From Ferrimonas kyonanensis DSM 18153 (lineage in GTDB: Bacteria; Pseudomonadota; Gammaproteobacteria; Enterobacterales; Shewanellaceae), in contig NZ_AUDJ01000015.1 of NCBI RefSeq assembly GCF_000425405.1, positions 62,001 through 126,000 of the forward strand: DNA of 64,000 bases. The letters are read 5' to 3'. Below, one piece after another: positions 34,401-44,282 of the stretch. Numbering within the stretch: position 1 is the stretch's first letter; each line of letters opens with the position of its first letter. Both the position numbers and the translations under genes were made by a program. The notes below the pieces were generated by a model. The model searched no databases. It saw only the letters and a program-made list of their open reading frames with translations, and was not told the origin of the DNA.

Positions 34401-35465
34401 ATGACACACCCAAAGCCCACCATTGCGTTCAATATCCTAAACGGCGCGGCCACCCAGTTGCCGCAGCTGCATCAGTTGTCCGACGCCGGTGCCGGCCAGG
34501 ACTTGATGCACCTGACGCCAACACGGGACAGTGAACTGATCGCCAATGGCTCGGCCCTGACGCCGTTCCCAAGCCCGCCTCAGCCGACGCCGTTGACGGC
34601 CAAAGGGCTGCTGGATAACGGTGGCATCAGCCCGGCGGTATTGACCCGGGGAATGCTCAATCGCCTGCATCAGGCCGGGCACAACATTGAGTTTCGCAGT
34701 TACAACTTTCAGGTGCAGTGCCCGCAGCCGGGCAGCAGCGACTGGTTTGCTGATTGTCAGCACCATGGCGGCCTGGAGGCGGACTGTGGCGACTTGATTC
34801 AGCAGCGGCTGCTGCCGGATCTGACCGCCCAGGCAGAACGGGGCTGCATCAGCATCCTGGCCGAGTGTGGCGTTGGCGGTACCACGTTTTCTACCTTGTG
34901 GCTGCGGCTGCTGACCGGTCTGACGCTCAGTCCCGCCGGTAGCACCAAGGACGCGGATAAATTGGCGCAAAAAGCACGACTGCTGGCCCAGTTGGAGCAG
35001 GAGTATCGCCGCGCGCACGCCCAGTTTGACGTGGAGGCGCTGCTGGCCAGTCCGCAGTTTCACGATCAGATTCAGCGAGCCTTGTACGGCTTGCTGTGCC
35101 ATTGGCCGGCCTCGTTGCCTGTGCCGCACCTGGCCGGCGGCATGATGTTCGTGGCGCCGCTGATTGCCGCCGCCCGGGTACGGCCGGATCTTCGCGGCAG
35201 GGTGGATACCACCCGTTGGGTGGTGGCCGCAGACGGCCAGTCGGTGCTGAGCCATCTGCCAGCAGACTGGCGCCTCGGCTTGCACCAAACCGACTTTGGC
35301 CTCAGTGACTTCGATTGTCTGAATCGTTATGAGCAGGGACTGGTGGTGGAGGGCTGTGGCCTGGGAGGCGTGCTGGTACTGGCGGAAGAGCTGGGCCTGG
35401 ACGCCAACGACATTATCACCACGTTGGAGCAGGCGTGCACACGCCACCAATCGCAATTTCAGTAA
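34401..35465 (+). CDS. cobT: CobT-like nicotinate-nucleotide:DMB phosphoribosyltransferase, divergent type
   Basis: About 354 residues. It lacks the usual proteobacterial CobT landmarks but has [12 protein letters not shown] (residues ~155-165), like the GGTT motif of the cyanobacterial/archaeal-type CobT group, and a glycine-rich C-terminus ([16 protein letters not shown]). It would make alpha-ribazole phosphate from a lower-ligand base. ATG 34401 is preferred (GAGTGAGACCGTC upstream); a GTG at 34386 would overlap cobC. Context strongly supports CobT function; the sequence type is unexpected. Confidence 0.75.
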   Translation: MTHPKPTIAFNILNGAATQLPQLHQLSDAGAGQDLMHLTPTRDSELIANGSALTPFPSPPQPTPLTAKGLLDNGGISPAVLTRGMLNRLHQAGHNIEFRSYNFQVQCPQPGSSDWFADCQHHGGLEADCGDLIQQRLLPDLTAQAERGCISILAECGVGGTTFSTLWLRLLTGLTLSPAGSTKDADKLAQKARLLAQLEQEYRRAHAQFDVEALLASPQFHDQIQRALYGLLCHWPASLPVPHLAGGMMFVAPLIAAARVRPDLRGRVDTTRWVVAADGQSVLSHLPADWRLGLHQTDFGLSDFDCLNRYEQGLVVEGCGLGGVLVLAEELGLDANDIITTLEQACTRHQSQFQ

Positions 35466-35475
35466 GAGAGAGACG

Positions 35476-36942
35476 ATGAGCAGTTATTCGTTAATGGTTC
35501 AGGGCACCACCAGTGATGCCGGAAAAAGCGTGATGGTGGCGGGGTTGTGTCGGGTGTTGGCCCGTCGCGGCGTGCGGGTGGCCCCCTTTAAGCCTCAGAA
35601 CATGGCACTGAACAGCGCCGTGACCAAAGAGGGCGGCGAAATTGGCCGGGCGCAGGCAGTACAGGCCCAGGCCTGTCGGCTCGAGCCCAGCGTGTTGATG
35701 AACCCGGTGTTGCTCAAGCCCAACACCGATACCGGCGCCCAGGTGATTGTACGTGGCAAGGCGTTGTCCGACATGGACGCCCGCGGCTATCACGATTTTA
35801 AGCCCAAGCTGCTGCAACTGGTGGTAGACACCTTTGAGGAGCTGGGCCAGCAGGCGGACGCCCGCCTGGTGGAAGGCGCCGGTAGCCCGGCAGAGATCAA
35901 TCTGCGCGAGCACGACATCGCCAACATGGGCTTTGCCCTGGCAGCAAATGTGCCGGTGGTGATCGTCGCCGACATCGATCGCGGCGGCGTATTTGCCCAC
36001 CTGTACGGCACCTATGAACTGCTGTCGGAACAGGAAAAAAGCCTGGTGAAGGGCTTTATCATCAACCGCTTTCGTGGTGACCCGAGCTTGCTGGACTCTG
36101 GCCTGGAATGGCTGGAACAGAAGACCGGCGTGCCGGTGCTGGGGGTGGTGCCCTACTTAAAGGGGTTATACCTGGAGGCGGAAGACGCCATTAACGTCCA
36201 GCAGACCGATGAGGACGCCCGGTTTCGAGTGGTGGTGCCCGGCCTGCCGCGCATCAGCAATCACACCGATTTCGACGCCCTGCGACTGCATCCCAAGGTG
36301 GACCTGCAGTTTGTGCGTCCCGGCCAGCCGTTGCCGCCGGCGGATCTGATCATCCTTCCGGGCTCCAAAAGCACCCGCGCCGATCTTCAGGCCCTTCGGG
36401 AGCAAGGGTGGGATGCGCAGATCGCCCGTCACCTGCGCTTTGGTGGCAAGGTGATTGGCATCTGTGGCGGCTATCAGATGTTGGGCCAGAGCATCGACGA
36501 TCCCCTGGGGGTCGAAGGCCAGCCCGGCAGCAGTGAGGGCTTAGGGTACCTGGCGACCCGCACTACACTGGCCAGCGCCAAGCAGTTGACCCGGGTTCGG
36601 GGACAACTGACTCTGCTGGGGGAAACCGCCGCAGTGGAAGGCTATGAGATTCATGCCGGCCATACCGAGGTCAGCGGTCAACAACCGTTTGAACTGGATG
36701 GCAGCGCCGATGGCGCCTGCTCGACCGATGGTCAGGTGCTGGGCGGTTACCTCCATGGCGTGTTTGATCAGCCCCAGGCCTGCAATCTGTTGCTGCGCTG
36801 GGCGGGCCTGGAGGCGCCCCATGCCAAGGCTCAGGACATGGCGGCACTGCGGGAGCAGGGCATCGATCGCCTGGCCGATGCCCTGGAAGCGCACCTGGAT
36901 CTGGATACCCTGTTTGCCCCGGTGGCGGGGTGGCGCTCATGA
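35476..36942 (+). CDS. cobQ: Cobyric acid synthase
   Basis: 488 residues. N-terminal ATP-binding GTTSDAGKS (residues ~10-18), [25 protein letters not shown]-terminal glutaminase triad with [10 protein letters not shown] (Cys nucleophile) and [10 protein letters not shown]. It amidates four carboxylates of adenosyl-cobyrinate a,c-diamide. ATG 35476 follows AAGAGAGAG. Also called CbiP in anaerobic-pathway organisms. Confidence 0.93.
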   Translation: MSSYSLMVQGTTSDAGKSVMVAGLCRVLARRGVRVAPFKPQNMALNSAVTKEGGEIGRAQAVQAQACRLEPSVLMNPVLLKPNTDTGAQVIVRGKALSDMDARGYHDFKPKLLQLVVDTFEELGQQADARLVEGAGSPAEINLREHDIANMGFALAANVPVVIVADIDRGGVFAHLYGTYELLSEQEKSLVKGFIINRFRGDPSLLDSGLEWLEQKTGVPVLGVVPYLKGLYLEAEDAINVQQTDEDARFRVVVPGLPRISNHTDFDALRLHPKVDLQFVRPGQPLPPADLIILPGSKSTRADLQALREQGWDAQIARHLRFGGKVIGICGGYQMLGQSIDDPLGVEGQPGSSEGLGYLATRTTLASAKQLTRVRGQLTLLGETAAVEGYEIHAGHTEVSGQQPFELDGSADGACSTDGQVLGGYLHGVFDQPQACNLLLRWAGLEAPHAKAQDMAALREQGIDRLADALEAHLDLDTLFAPVAGWRS

Positions 36943-38255
36943 CGGTGGCTCATTGCCCGGCGTTGCTGGTGACCGCACCGGCCAGCGACAGCGGTAAAAC
37001 CACGGTGGTGGCGGCCATGGCCCGTTACTGGCGCAATCGCGGCAAACGGGTACGGGTGTTTAAGACCGGCCCGGATTTTATCGACCCCAAGTTTCATGAG
37101 GTGGCCAGCGGCGAGCCCGCCTATCAACTGGATCTGGGCATGATGGGGGAAACCCAGTGCCGCCGCCATCTTCATCGGGCCGCCCAGGAGGCGGACCTTA
37201 TCCTGATCGAGGGAGTGATGGGGATGTTCGATGGCACCACCTCCAGCGCCGATCTGGCGGTGGCCTTCGGGGTGCCGGCGCTGGCGGTGATTCCGGCGGC
37301 CAAGATGGCCCAGACCTTTGGTGCCATTGCCTGTGGCCTGGCCCACTATCGCGAAGACGTGACCCTGTTTGGGGTGGTGGCCAACCAGGTGGGCAGTGCC
37401 GGCCATGCCACCCTGCTACGCCACAGCGTGCCGGACAGCATTGAGTTTTGTGGCTGGTTGCCCCGGGATGAGACGCTGGCGCTGCCAGACCGCCATCTGG
37501 GGCTGGTGCAGGCCGAGGAGTTGCCGGAGCTGGACGCCTGGCTGGATGCCGCCGCCGATACATTGGGTCAAAGCTGCGACATGCCGCTGCCAAAGCCGGT
37601 GGCGTTTCAGCCGGCTCCCGCAGACGCGGCGCTACAGACACTGGGGCGGCCCCTGGCTGGGCAACGCATCGCCGTGGCCCAGGATGCCGCCTTTGCCTTT
37701 GTCTATCACGACAACCTGTCTTTGCTGACGCAACTTGGGGCCGAGGTGGTGACATTCTCGCCCCTGGCCGGGGACGCGCTGCCGAGTTGTGACAGCCTGT
37801 ATTTGCCGGGAGGCTATCCGGAGCTGCACACCGGCGCTCTGGGCGCCAATGCCACCTTGTTGCAGCAGATTCGCGACCACGTCGAGGCCAATAAACCGCT
37901 GGTGGCCGAGTGCGGCGGCATGCTGTACCTGCTGGAACAGCTGATCGATATTGAGGGACAGAGCCATACCATGGTGGGGGCGCTGCCGGGGACCGCGGCC
38001 ATGCAGTCACGACTGCAGGGGATCGGCATCCTGACCGCCGAGCTGGATCAATCTCAGATCAAGGGCCACTGTTTCCATTACTCCAGCAGCGACATTCGCC
38101 TGACTCCGGTCACCGAGGCGGTGCAGAGCGGCCGGGTTCGAGTCGGAGAGCCGGTATACAGTCACCGCCGAGTGGTGGCCTCCTACGTTCACTGGTACTT
38201 TGCCAGTGCCCCGGCGCTGGTGGCGCGCTGGTTTGATGCCAACAAGGAGTCCTAA
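36939..38255 (+). CDS. cbiA: Cobyrinate a,c-diamide synthase
   Basis: 438 residues: [19 protein letters not shown]-loop, [19 protein letters not shown], and a glutaminase domain with LPGGYPEL and [10 protein letters not shown]. It amidates the a and c side chains. Overlaps cobQ by four bases and abuts cobS (TAATG). CbiA is the name in the anaerobic pathway, CobB in the aerobic one; the cbiD/cbiC/cbiK genes elsewhere in the window favour CbiA. Confidence 0.92.
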   Translation: MTVAHCPALLVTAPASDSGKTTVVAAMARYWRNRGKRVRVFKTGPDFIDPKFHEVASGEPAYQLDLGMMGETQCRRHLHRAAQEADLILIEGVMGMFDGTTSSADLAVAFGVPALAVIPAAKMAQTFGAIACGLAHYREDVTLFGVVANQVGSAGHATLLRHSVPDSIEFCGWLPRDETLALPDRHLGLVQAEELPELDAWLDAAADTLGQSCDMPLPKPVAFQPAPADAALQTLGRPLAGQRIAVAQDAAFAFVYHDNLSLLTQLGAEVVTFSPLAGDALPSCDSLYLPGGYPELHTGALGANATLLQQIRDHVEANKPLVAECGGMLYLLEQLIDIEGQSHTMVGALPGTAAMQSRLQGIGILTAELDQSQIKGHCFHYSSSDIRLTPVTEAVQSGRVRVGEPVYSHRRVVASYVHWYFASAPALVARWFDANKES

Positions 38256-39016
38256 TGCAGCCAAAATTGATTCTGACCGCCCTGGGGTTTCTGACCCGCC
38301 TGCCGATGCCGGCCTGGGTGCCGTTCGATGGCGACAGCGTCGCCCGGGCGGCTCGTTGGTTTGCCTTGGTCGGCCTGTTGATTGGCGCGCTGGCGGCCGG
38401 GTGTCTGTGGCTGCTTGAACCTTATCTTGGTCAGCCGTTGGCGGTGGTTCTGACCTTGGTGCTGGTGCTGCGACTGACCGGCGCCTTCCATGAGGATGGA
38501 CTGGCGGATTGGTGCGATGGCTTTGGCGGTCACTGGCTGCGACAGCGCAAACTTGAAATCATGAAAGACAGCCAGATCGGCACCTACGGCGTACTGGCCC
38601 TGGTGGCGGCCTTTGCCATCAAGGCGGTGGCGTTATCGACGCTGCCACTGGGGCTGGCGATGCTGGCACTGGTGATCTGCCACGCTGGTGGCCGAGCCGT
38701 GGCCGGTCTGGTGCCGGTCTTGCTGCCCTATGCCCGGGATGACGGCAACAGCAAAACGCCGCAGCGGGATCGCGCCCCGGGCTACCTGGCCCAGCTGACG
38801 CTGATGATCTGCGGCGCGGCGCCTCTGTTGGCGCTGCCTTACGAGGCGGCGGCGGTGTTGCTGCTGGCCTGGAGCGCCGCCTTCGCCTTCATGGTGTGGA
38901 ACATGAACCGTCACATTCAGGGCTACACCGGCGATACCCTCGGCGCCACCGAGCAGGTGGTGGAGCTGATGACCCTGCTGGTACTGGTGGCGATGTTCAA
39001 CCAGGGCTACCTATGA
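38255..39016 (+). CDS. cobS: Adenosylcobinamide-GDP ribazoletransferase (cobalamin synthase)
   Basis: 253 residues, integral membrane protein with about six helices. Signature FHEDGLADWCDGFGG, then KLEIMKDSQIGTYGVLAL. It joins adenosylcobinamide-GDP and alpha-ribazole (phosphate) at the inner membrane. Overlaps cbiA (shared A of TAATG) and the next gene. Confidence 0.93.
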   Translation: MQPKLILTALGFLTRLPMPAWVPFDGDSVARAARWFALVGLLIGALAAGCLWLLEPYLGQPLAVVLTLVLVLRLTGAFHEDGLADWCDGFGGHWLRQRKLEIMKDSQIGTYGVLALVAAFAIKAVALSTLPLGLAMLALVICHAGGRAVAGLVPVLLPYARDDGNSKTPQRDRAPGYLAQLTLMICGAAPLLALPYEAAAVLLLAWSAAFAFMVWNMNRHIQGYTGDTLGATEQVVELMTLLVLVAMFNQGYL

Positions 39017-39987
39017 AGCAACTGCTGAATGTGACCGTCAATCCGGCCCCCGGACACCTGCTACAAGACTGGTCTCATGCCCGGCAGTGGCTGCAGGCGG
39101 CGGGGCTGGATGGCTACGAGATCGCGCCCCATGGTCAGTTTGAGGCCAGCCAGGTGCCCATGGATCTGGTAGGGGGGCTGCACCTGACGTTTTTCCCGAT
39201 TCTGACCCCGTTCTGGCAGCAGAATACGACTGCGCTGCTGGCCATGTTTGACGATTGGCAAACCGTGGAGCATTTCTACGGCAGTCGCGATCCCGAGCAT
39301 CTGGTGGCCATCTATGTGCACCAGCTGAACCTGGCCGCCGATCTGGGGGCCCCTTACGTGGTGTTTCATCCAGTCACCTGTGACATGGACAACCTGTTCA
39401 GTCAGCAGTTTCCCTGGCACTGGCGCGACACCCTCAAGGTGTGTGCCGAGCTGATCAACGCCGCCCTGGCCCAGAGTCATTTTTCCGGACGGTTGCTGTT
39501 TGAAAACCTGTGGTGGCCCGGCAGCTTTCGTCTCGACAGCCGCGAGGAGTACGACACCCTGCGTCAGTGGGTCAATTACGACAATTGCGGCCTGTGCTTT
39601 GATGCCGGCCACATGATGGCTACCCATACCGGCCTGCGCAGCGAGCAGGAGGGCGTGGCGTTCTTGCAGCAGCGGTTAAAATCGCTGGATCTGACTGACG
39701 AGATTCATACCCTGCACCTGAATTGCAGCCTCAATGGCGCCTACATTGAGGCGGCCAAGACTCAGACCGACCCGTATCAGGGCTGCCCCGATTTCTGGTA
39801 TCGACTGGAGCGAGCATTGAAACACGTAACACAGATAGACGGTCACCATCCGTTTACCGAAACCGATCTGCGGCCGCTGCTGGCGGCCATCGAGCCCGAG
39901 CACCTGGTGCACGAACTGGCGCAGGACTCGCTGGAACAGTGGCAACGAGCCTGTGAGCAACAGCAGGCCTTGGTGATCTCATGTTGA
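39013..39987 (+). CDS. cbiR: TIM-barrel protein of the AP endonuclease 2 superfamily, CbiR-like
   Basis: 324 residues, no signal peptide. Motifs APYVVFHPVTC, LLFENLWWPG, CGLCFDAGHMMATHTG and IHTLHLNCSLNG give the His/Glu/Asp metal ligands of the sugar-isomerase-like TIM barrel (AP endonuclease 2) superfamily. CbiR, described in Akkermansia as a cobamide-remodelling hydrolase that cuts the nucleotide loop at the phosphoribosyl bond, belongs to this superfamily. The gene sits between cobS and cbiB with start/stop overlaps on both sides, so a corrinoid substrate is very likely. Assignment to CbiR is inference from family plus context. Confidence 0.72.
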   Translation: MKQLLNVTVNPAPGHLLQDWSHARQWLQAAGLDGYEIAPHGQFEASQVPMDLVGGLHLTFFPILTPFWQQNTTALLAMFDDWQTVEHFYGSRDPEHLVAIYVHQLNLAADLGAPYVVFHPVTCDMDNLFSQQFPWHWRDTLKVCAELINAALAQSHFSGRLLFENLWWPGSFRLDSREEYDTLRQWVNYDNCGLCFDAGHMMATHTGLRSEQEGVAFLQQRLKSLDLTDEIHTLHLNCSLNGAYIEAAKTQTDPYQGCPDFWYRLERALKHVTQIDGHHPFTETDLRPLLAAIEPEHLVHELAQDSLEQWQRACEQQQALVISC

Positions 39988-40907
39988 TGGCGGCCGACTG
40001 CTGGCAAGTGGCACTGGTGGTGTGCCTGGCACTGCTGCTGGATCGCCTCCTTGGCGAGCCGACGCGGTTTCATCCATTAATCGGTTTGGGACGCCTTATT
40101 ACTCTGGCAGAGCAGAAACTGTATGGCGATCGACGCTGGCGCGGCGCAGTGGCGCTGGCGGTGCTGACACTGCCGGCACTGTTATTGATGGCCTTGCCCT
40201 GGTCCTGGTGGGTCGAGGCGGTGGTGTTGTACCTGTGCCTCGGTGGCCGCAGCCTCGGCGAGCATGGCCAGGCGGTGGCGGTGGCATTAAAACAGCGGGA
40301 TCTTTCGCTGGCCAGAGAGCGGGTTGGCTACATCGTTAGCCGCAAGACTCAGTCGTTAACGGAGGTCCAGGTGGTCAGTGCCACGGTGGAGTCGATGTTA
40401 GAAAATGGCAATGACGCCGTGTTTGGTACCCTGTTCTGGTATATGGTGGCAGGGGCGCCGGGCGCCATTATCTACCGCATAGCCAATACCTTGGATGCCC
40501 GCTGGGGTTATAAAAACGCCAAGTACCGTCAATTTGGCTGGGCGGCGGCTCGCTGGGATGATCTGCTTAACTACCTGCCAGCGCGGCTGTGCGTGATGAC
40601 CTACGCCATTCAGGGCGCCGGTCAGGGACGGCTGGCCACGGCGCTACGCTGCGCCTGGCAGCAGGGGCGCCAATGTGCCAGCCCCAACGGCGGGCCAGTG
40701 ATGGCCAGTGGCGCTGGCGCCCTGGGCGTGACCATTGGCGGCAGCGCCGAGTACGAGGGTTACCAGTGCGACAAGCCGTTACTGGGCCAGGGGCCGCAGG
40801 CGGATTGGCGTGCCATCGACCAGGCGGTGGCCTTGGTGAACCGGGGCGCCGTGCTGTGGGCGGGTGCCCTGATTTTGTTAGCAGTTGCAGTGGAGGGCGC
40901 CTTATGA
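39981..40907 (+). CDS. cbiB: Adenosylcobinamide-phosphate synthase
   Basis: 308 residues with several membrane helices. LDRLLGEPTRFHPLIGLGRLI, VGYIVSRKTQSLTEVQVVSATVES, ENGNDAVFGTLFWYMVAGAPGA and FGWAAARWDDLLNYLPAR are typical. It attaches the aminopropanol (phosphate) arm to cobyric acid. ATG 39981 or 39987; both overlap the CbiR-like gene. Confidence 0.92.
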   Translation: MLMAADCWQVALVVCLALLLDRLLGEPTRFHPLIGLGRLITLAEQKLYGDRRWRGAVALAVLTLPALLLMALPWSWWVEAVVLYLCLGGRSLGEHGQAVAVALKQRDLSLARERVGYIVSRKTQSLTEVQVVSATVESMLENGNDAVFGTLFWYMVAGAPGAIIYRIANTLDARWGYKNAKYRQFGWAAARWDDLLNYLPARLCVMTYAIQGAGQGRLATALRCAWQQGRQCASPNGGPVMASGAGALGVTIGGSAEYEGYQCDKPLLGQGPQADWRAIDQAVALVNRGAVLWAGALILLAVAVEGAL

Positions 40908-41908
40908 GCGCATTGCACCATGGTGGTCGTCTGAGACAGGCGGTGGCCGAATTTGGCATTGAGCGATCTCAGTGGCTGGACTTGTCCACCGGCGTCAGCC
41001 CCTGGACCTACCCTCTGGAGCCCATTCCTCTGGAGCAGTGGAACCGGCTGCCAGAGGAGGAAGATGGTTTGGAGCGGGTGGCCCGCAGTTATTACGATTG
41101 TCAGTCGCTGCTGCCGGTGGCCGGTTCGCAGGCGGCAATTCAGGCGCTGCCCAGAGTGCTGAAAACCCTTAATGCGTTGCCGTCAGAGCCGGTGGTGGCC
41201 TTGCCCCGAGTCGGCTACAAGGAGCATCAGAAAGCCTGGCTTCGCGCCGGTTGGCGCCCGGAGCTGTACGACAAAGAGCCCGACTCGGCAATGCTGGCTC
41301 AGGTGCAGGCGCTGGTGGTGATCAACCCCAATAATCCCACCGGTTATCGAGTGTCGTCGATGCGGCTGATGCAGTGGCACCGACAGCTGGCCGAGCAGGG
41401 CGGCACCCTGGTGGTGGATGAAGCGTTCGCCGATGTCGACCCTAAGGAGTCCATCAGCCATTGGTGCCCGCAGCCGAACCTGGTGGTGCTGCGATCCATT
41501 GGTAAGTTCTTTGGTTTGGCGGGCATTCGCGCCGGGTTTGTGCTGGCAGAACAGCAAGTGCTGACCGCGCTGACGGATCTGCTGGGCCCGTGGACCGTGG
41601 CCGGACCGTCGCGAGAAGCCTGCCGCCAGGCGCTGGCGGATCGGGCCTGGCAACAGTCTCAACGGGCACGGCTGGAGCGGGCGGCGCTGCGACTGGCGGC
41701 GATGCTGTCGTCGTTGCCGGGTACCCTGTCTGGCACGCCGCTGTTTCAGACCCTGCTCTGCGATCGCGCCGAGCAGTGGCACCGGCAACTGTGTCAGCAG
41801 GGCATTCTGGTGCGCCTGACCGATGAAAAGGACGGCTTGCGGGTCGGTTTGCCCGCCAGTGCCGAACAGTGGCAGCGCCTGCAAGAGGCGCTGCTGACCC
41901 TGAGTTAG
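40904..41908 (+). CDS. cobD: Threonine-phosphate decarboxylase-like aminotransferase (CobD)
   Basis: 334 residues, PLP fold type I. HGGRLRQAVAEFGI and LDLSTGVSPW at the N-terminus, VINPNNPTG, VVDEAFADVDP and the PLP-lysine region SIGKFFGLAGIRAGF are all present. It makes (R)-1-aminopropan-2-ol phosphate for CbiB. Last gene of the B12 unit; its stop overlaps the stop of the convergent lipoprotein gene by four bases, with no terminator between. Confidence 0.88.
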   Translation: MSALHHGGRLRQAVAEFGIERSQWLDLSTGVSPWTYPLEPIPLEQWNRLPEEEDGLERVARSYYDCQSLLPVAGSQAAIQALPRVLKTLNALPSEPVVALPRVGYKEHQKAWLRAGWRPELYDKEPDSAMLAQVQALVVINPNNPTGYRVSSMRLMQWHRQLAEQGGTLVVDEAFADVDPKESISHWCPQPNLVVLRSIGKFFGLAGIRAGFVLAEQQVLTALTDLLGPWTVAGPSREACRQALADRAWQQSQRARLERAALRLAAMLSSLPGTLSGTPLFQTLLCDRAEQWHRQLCQQGILVRLTDEKDGLRVGLPASAEQWQRLQEALLTLS

Positions 41909-43179
41909 TGACCCAATTCCGCCAGTTCTGCCTGATCCAGGCGCTCGTCGGCCGCGGCGATCGCCCCAAACTGGCGATGACTGAAGCCCTGTTGCCACAG
42001 GGTTTCAGGCAAGTGGGCAAAGCTGGCCTGATAGGCCGGGTCGACCTCCAGCCGCAGTTCGCCAATCTCATCCAAAGACAACCCAAACAGAGTGCTGGCC
42101 AGAGACAGCGGCTGGCTCTGTGGCTGGCCGACGTACATCGCCGCCAGCGCCGGCCATTGTGAGTGACTGCGGGCCAGGGCCACTGGCACCCGGTGCGGCT
42201 GCTGGGCGTCGCCCATCAGGTAGTGGCGTTTCAGCACCAGGTATTTTTCCGGAATGGCGCGGCTGGAATCCCACCAGTGGCCGTCGACCACATCAAACAG
42301 GGCATTGGTTTCTTTGGCACTGACCCCGCCGAGCCATTTCAGTGCCTCTTCCAGCCACACCGTCATGCTCTGATCGTACAGCTGGCTGTTGAGCACCAGC
42401 TTGGATTGGATCAGTGCCAGCGACAGCTTGGCGCCCAGCATGTTGGAGTACAGATCTTCCGGGCTGTAGGCGGATACGGTTTCCGGCCAGCTGGCCAGAC
42501 TGGCGTAGCCCCGCCACTGGGCGATTTCGTGGGACTCGGCCTTGAAGTAGGCCAGTCGGGCGGCGAGGGCGGCGGCCAGCTGCCAACGCTGATGGTTGCT
42601 CAGATTGGAGGCGTCGAACGCGTGCAGACGAACGTAACGGCGGCCAATCTCACCGTCTAGCTCAATCACCTGCTGCTGGCCCAGGTGTTTAAAGATCGGG
42701 AAAAACAAACCCATGGTGTCGTCGGCGGTGTCGCGTACGTGGGCCAAATCGATGAAGCCACCGCGCTTGGTGTAGACAATGCCGTTGTTCTCGGTACCCG
42801 CATGACGGGTGGCACTGACGCTGGAGCGGGTAAAACCAAGCATGCCGCCGTCGTAGGTGTGCGGGCCGACATCGTTAACATCGACGGTGTTGCCGAGCCG
42901 GTACAACGGGATCGGCAGGGCACCGACCTTGACCTTCTGCATGTTGCCAAAGGCGCAGCAGGGGCGCAGGCTTTTGGGCAGGGGAAAATCCGGCATGCTG
43001 TCGCTGGGCAGATCCCACAGCTGAATCTCATCGCCAGGGTGGCCGAGGGCGCGGGCGATGGTATTGGCATCGGGTCTCGGGTGTCCCTGCCACTGGGTGG
43101 TGCAGGCGCTCAGCAGCAGCGTTAGACCGACCAGCAGTAAGGTCAGCTTGGGGACGACAATAAGGCGGCACAGAGTCAT
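41905..43179 (-). CDS. DUF4056-like lipoprotein
   Basis: 424 residues with a lipoprotein signal (LLLVGLTLLLSAC). RPCCAFGNMQKVKVG, the GFIDLAHVRDTADDT block and a long helical second half fit DUF4056 as I recall it. Role unknown. It is convergent with the B12 operon, so its mRNA could pair with the cobD end. Confidence 0.7.
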   Translation of the reverse strand: MTLCRLIVVPKLTLLLVGLTLLLSACTTQWQGHPRPDANTIARALGHPGDEIQLWDLPSDSMPDFPLPKSLRPCCAFGNMQKVKVGALPIPLYRLGNTVDVNDVGPHTYDGGMLGFTRSSVSATRHAGTENNGIVYTKRGGFIDLAHVRDTADDTMGLFFPIFKHLGQQQVIELDGEIGRRYVRLHAFDASNLSNHQRWQLAAALAARLAYFKAESHEIAQWRGYASLASWPETVSAYSPEDLYSNMLGAKLSLALIQSKLVLNSQLYDQSMTVWLEEALKWLGGVSAKETNALFDVVDGHWWDSSRAIPEKYLVLKRHYLMGDAQQPHRVPVALARSHSQWPALAAMYVGQPQSQPLSLASTLFGLSLDEIGELRLEVDPAYQASFAHLPETLWQQGFSHRQFGAIAAADERLDQAELAELGH

Positions 43180-43394
43180 GGTTCTGAAACGAATTCCAAC
43201 AAATTAATTGATGATATCTCTGGGTTGAACCGGGATCGATGGCTACAATCAGCGGTTTTCACATGCTTTACACGATTGAAAATACACACTAAGCGTGAGA
43301 GCTTAGGATGTTAGAGAGTAGCCCACATCACTGCAAGGGCAAAACGTATCTCACCTTGAATCAATCGGTGCACCATCTGTTACAGAGAATGTAT

Positions 43395-44279
43395 ATGACG
43401 CGTTTTATCACCACCGTTTTGCTGGCGTCCCTGAGCGGGGCGGCCATCGCCGAAGAGCAGGGCTCGCTGTTTCCCATCTGGGGTGACGAGGCCCGGGCTC
43501 GGGGCTACACCATCCCCAAACCCTACGGCTTGTCGTTGTCCTACATGGATCTCAGCAACCCGGTAGAGGTGAACAGCATCAGTCTGACCGGCACCGATCT
43601 GCTGGAAGCGGTGAGCGTCGATGCTCCCAATGCCAACTTCGATGGCTACAACGTGACCGTACGCGGCGACCTGTGGGTGTTCCCGTTCTGGAACCTGTAC
43701 GGCATCATCGGCTACACCGATGGCGATTCGGTGGCAACCATCGAATCTCTGGGGTGCGACGCCAGTAAAGTCAGCGGCGTGGGTGACAAGTTGCTGTGCG
43801 CCGCCATCGATGCCGTCGGCCCGGCGGTTCAGGGCGCCCCGTTTGCCCTGGAACTGAACGGCGGCTCCTACGGCATCGGCACCACCCTGGCCGGGGGAAT
43901 TGGCAACTGGTTTGCCCTGGTCGACATGAATTACACCTACACCAGCCTCAGTGCCCTTGACGGTGAGATCGGTACCTTTACCGGTGCTCCACGGGTGGGC
44001 TATCGCTGGGAACTGGCCCGTGGCAGCGAGATGCGCGCCTTCATTGGTGGCATGTACATGGCCATGGATCAGGAGTTATCCGGCAACATCTCGGATCTGC
44101 TGCCTGAGGTGGCGGCCATCGCCGGCGATGGCAAGTTTAAAGTCTCTCAGAAGGGCACTTCACGCTGGAATGGCGTGGTTGGTGCCATGTACTCCTGGCG
44201 CGGTGAGTGGGAGTTATTGGGCGAGATTGGCTTTGGCGACCGCGAAACCTACTTTGCCTCTGTATCACGGCGATTCTAA
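43395..44279 (+). CDS. Outer-membrane beta-barrel protein of unknown function
   Basis: About 294 residues from ATG 43395: signal peptide MTRFITTVLLASLSGAAIA, then strands such as PYGLSLSYMDLSN, GYNVTVRGDLWVFPFWNLYGIIGYTDG (read in parts), VGYRWELARG and a final ETYFASVSRRF ending in Phe. Two cysteines (LGCDAS, LLCAAI) may form a loop disulfide. Followed after 3 bases by a second barrel gene, so they form an operon. Confidence 0.68.
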   Translation: MTRFITTVLLASLSGAAIAEEQGSLFPIWGDEARARGYTIPKPYGLSLSYMDLSNPVEVNSISLTGTDLLEAVSVDAPNANFDGYNVTVRGDLWVFPFWNLYGIIGYTDGDSVATIESLGCDASKVSGVGDKLLCAAIDAVGPAVQGAPFALELNGGSYGIGTTLAGGIGNWFALVDMNYTYTSLSALDGEIGTFTGAPRVGYRWELARGSEMRAFIGGMYMAMDQELSGNISDLLPEVAAIAGDGKFKVSQKGTSRWNGVVGAMYSWRGEWELLGEIGFGDRETYFASVSRRF

Positions 44280-44282
44280 TTG

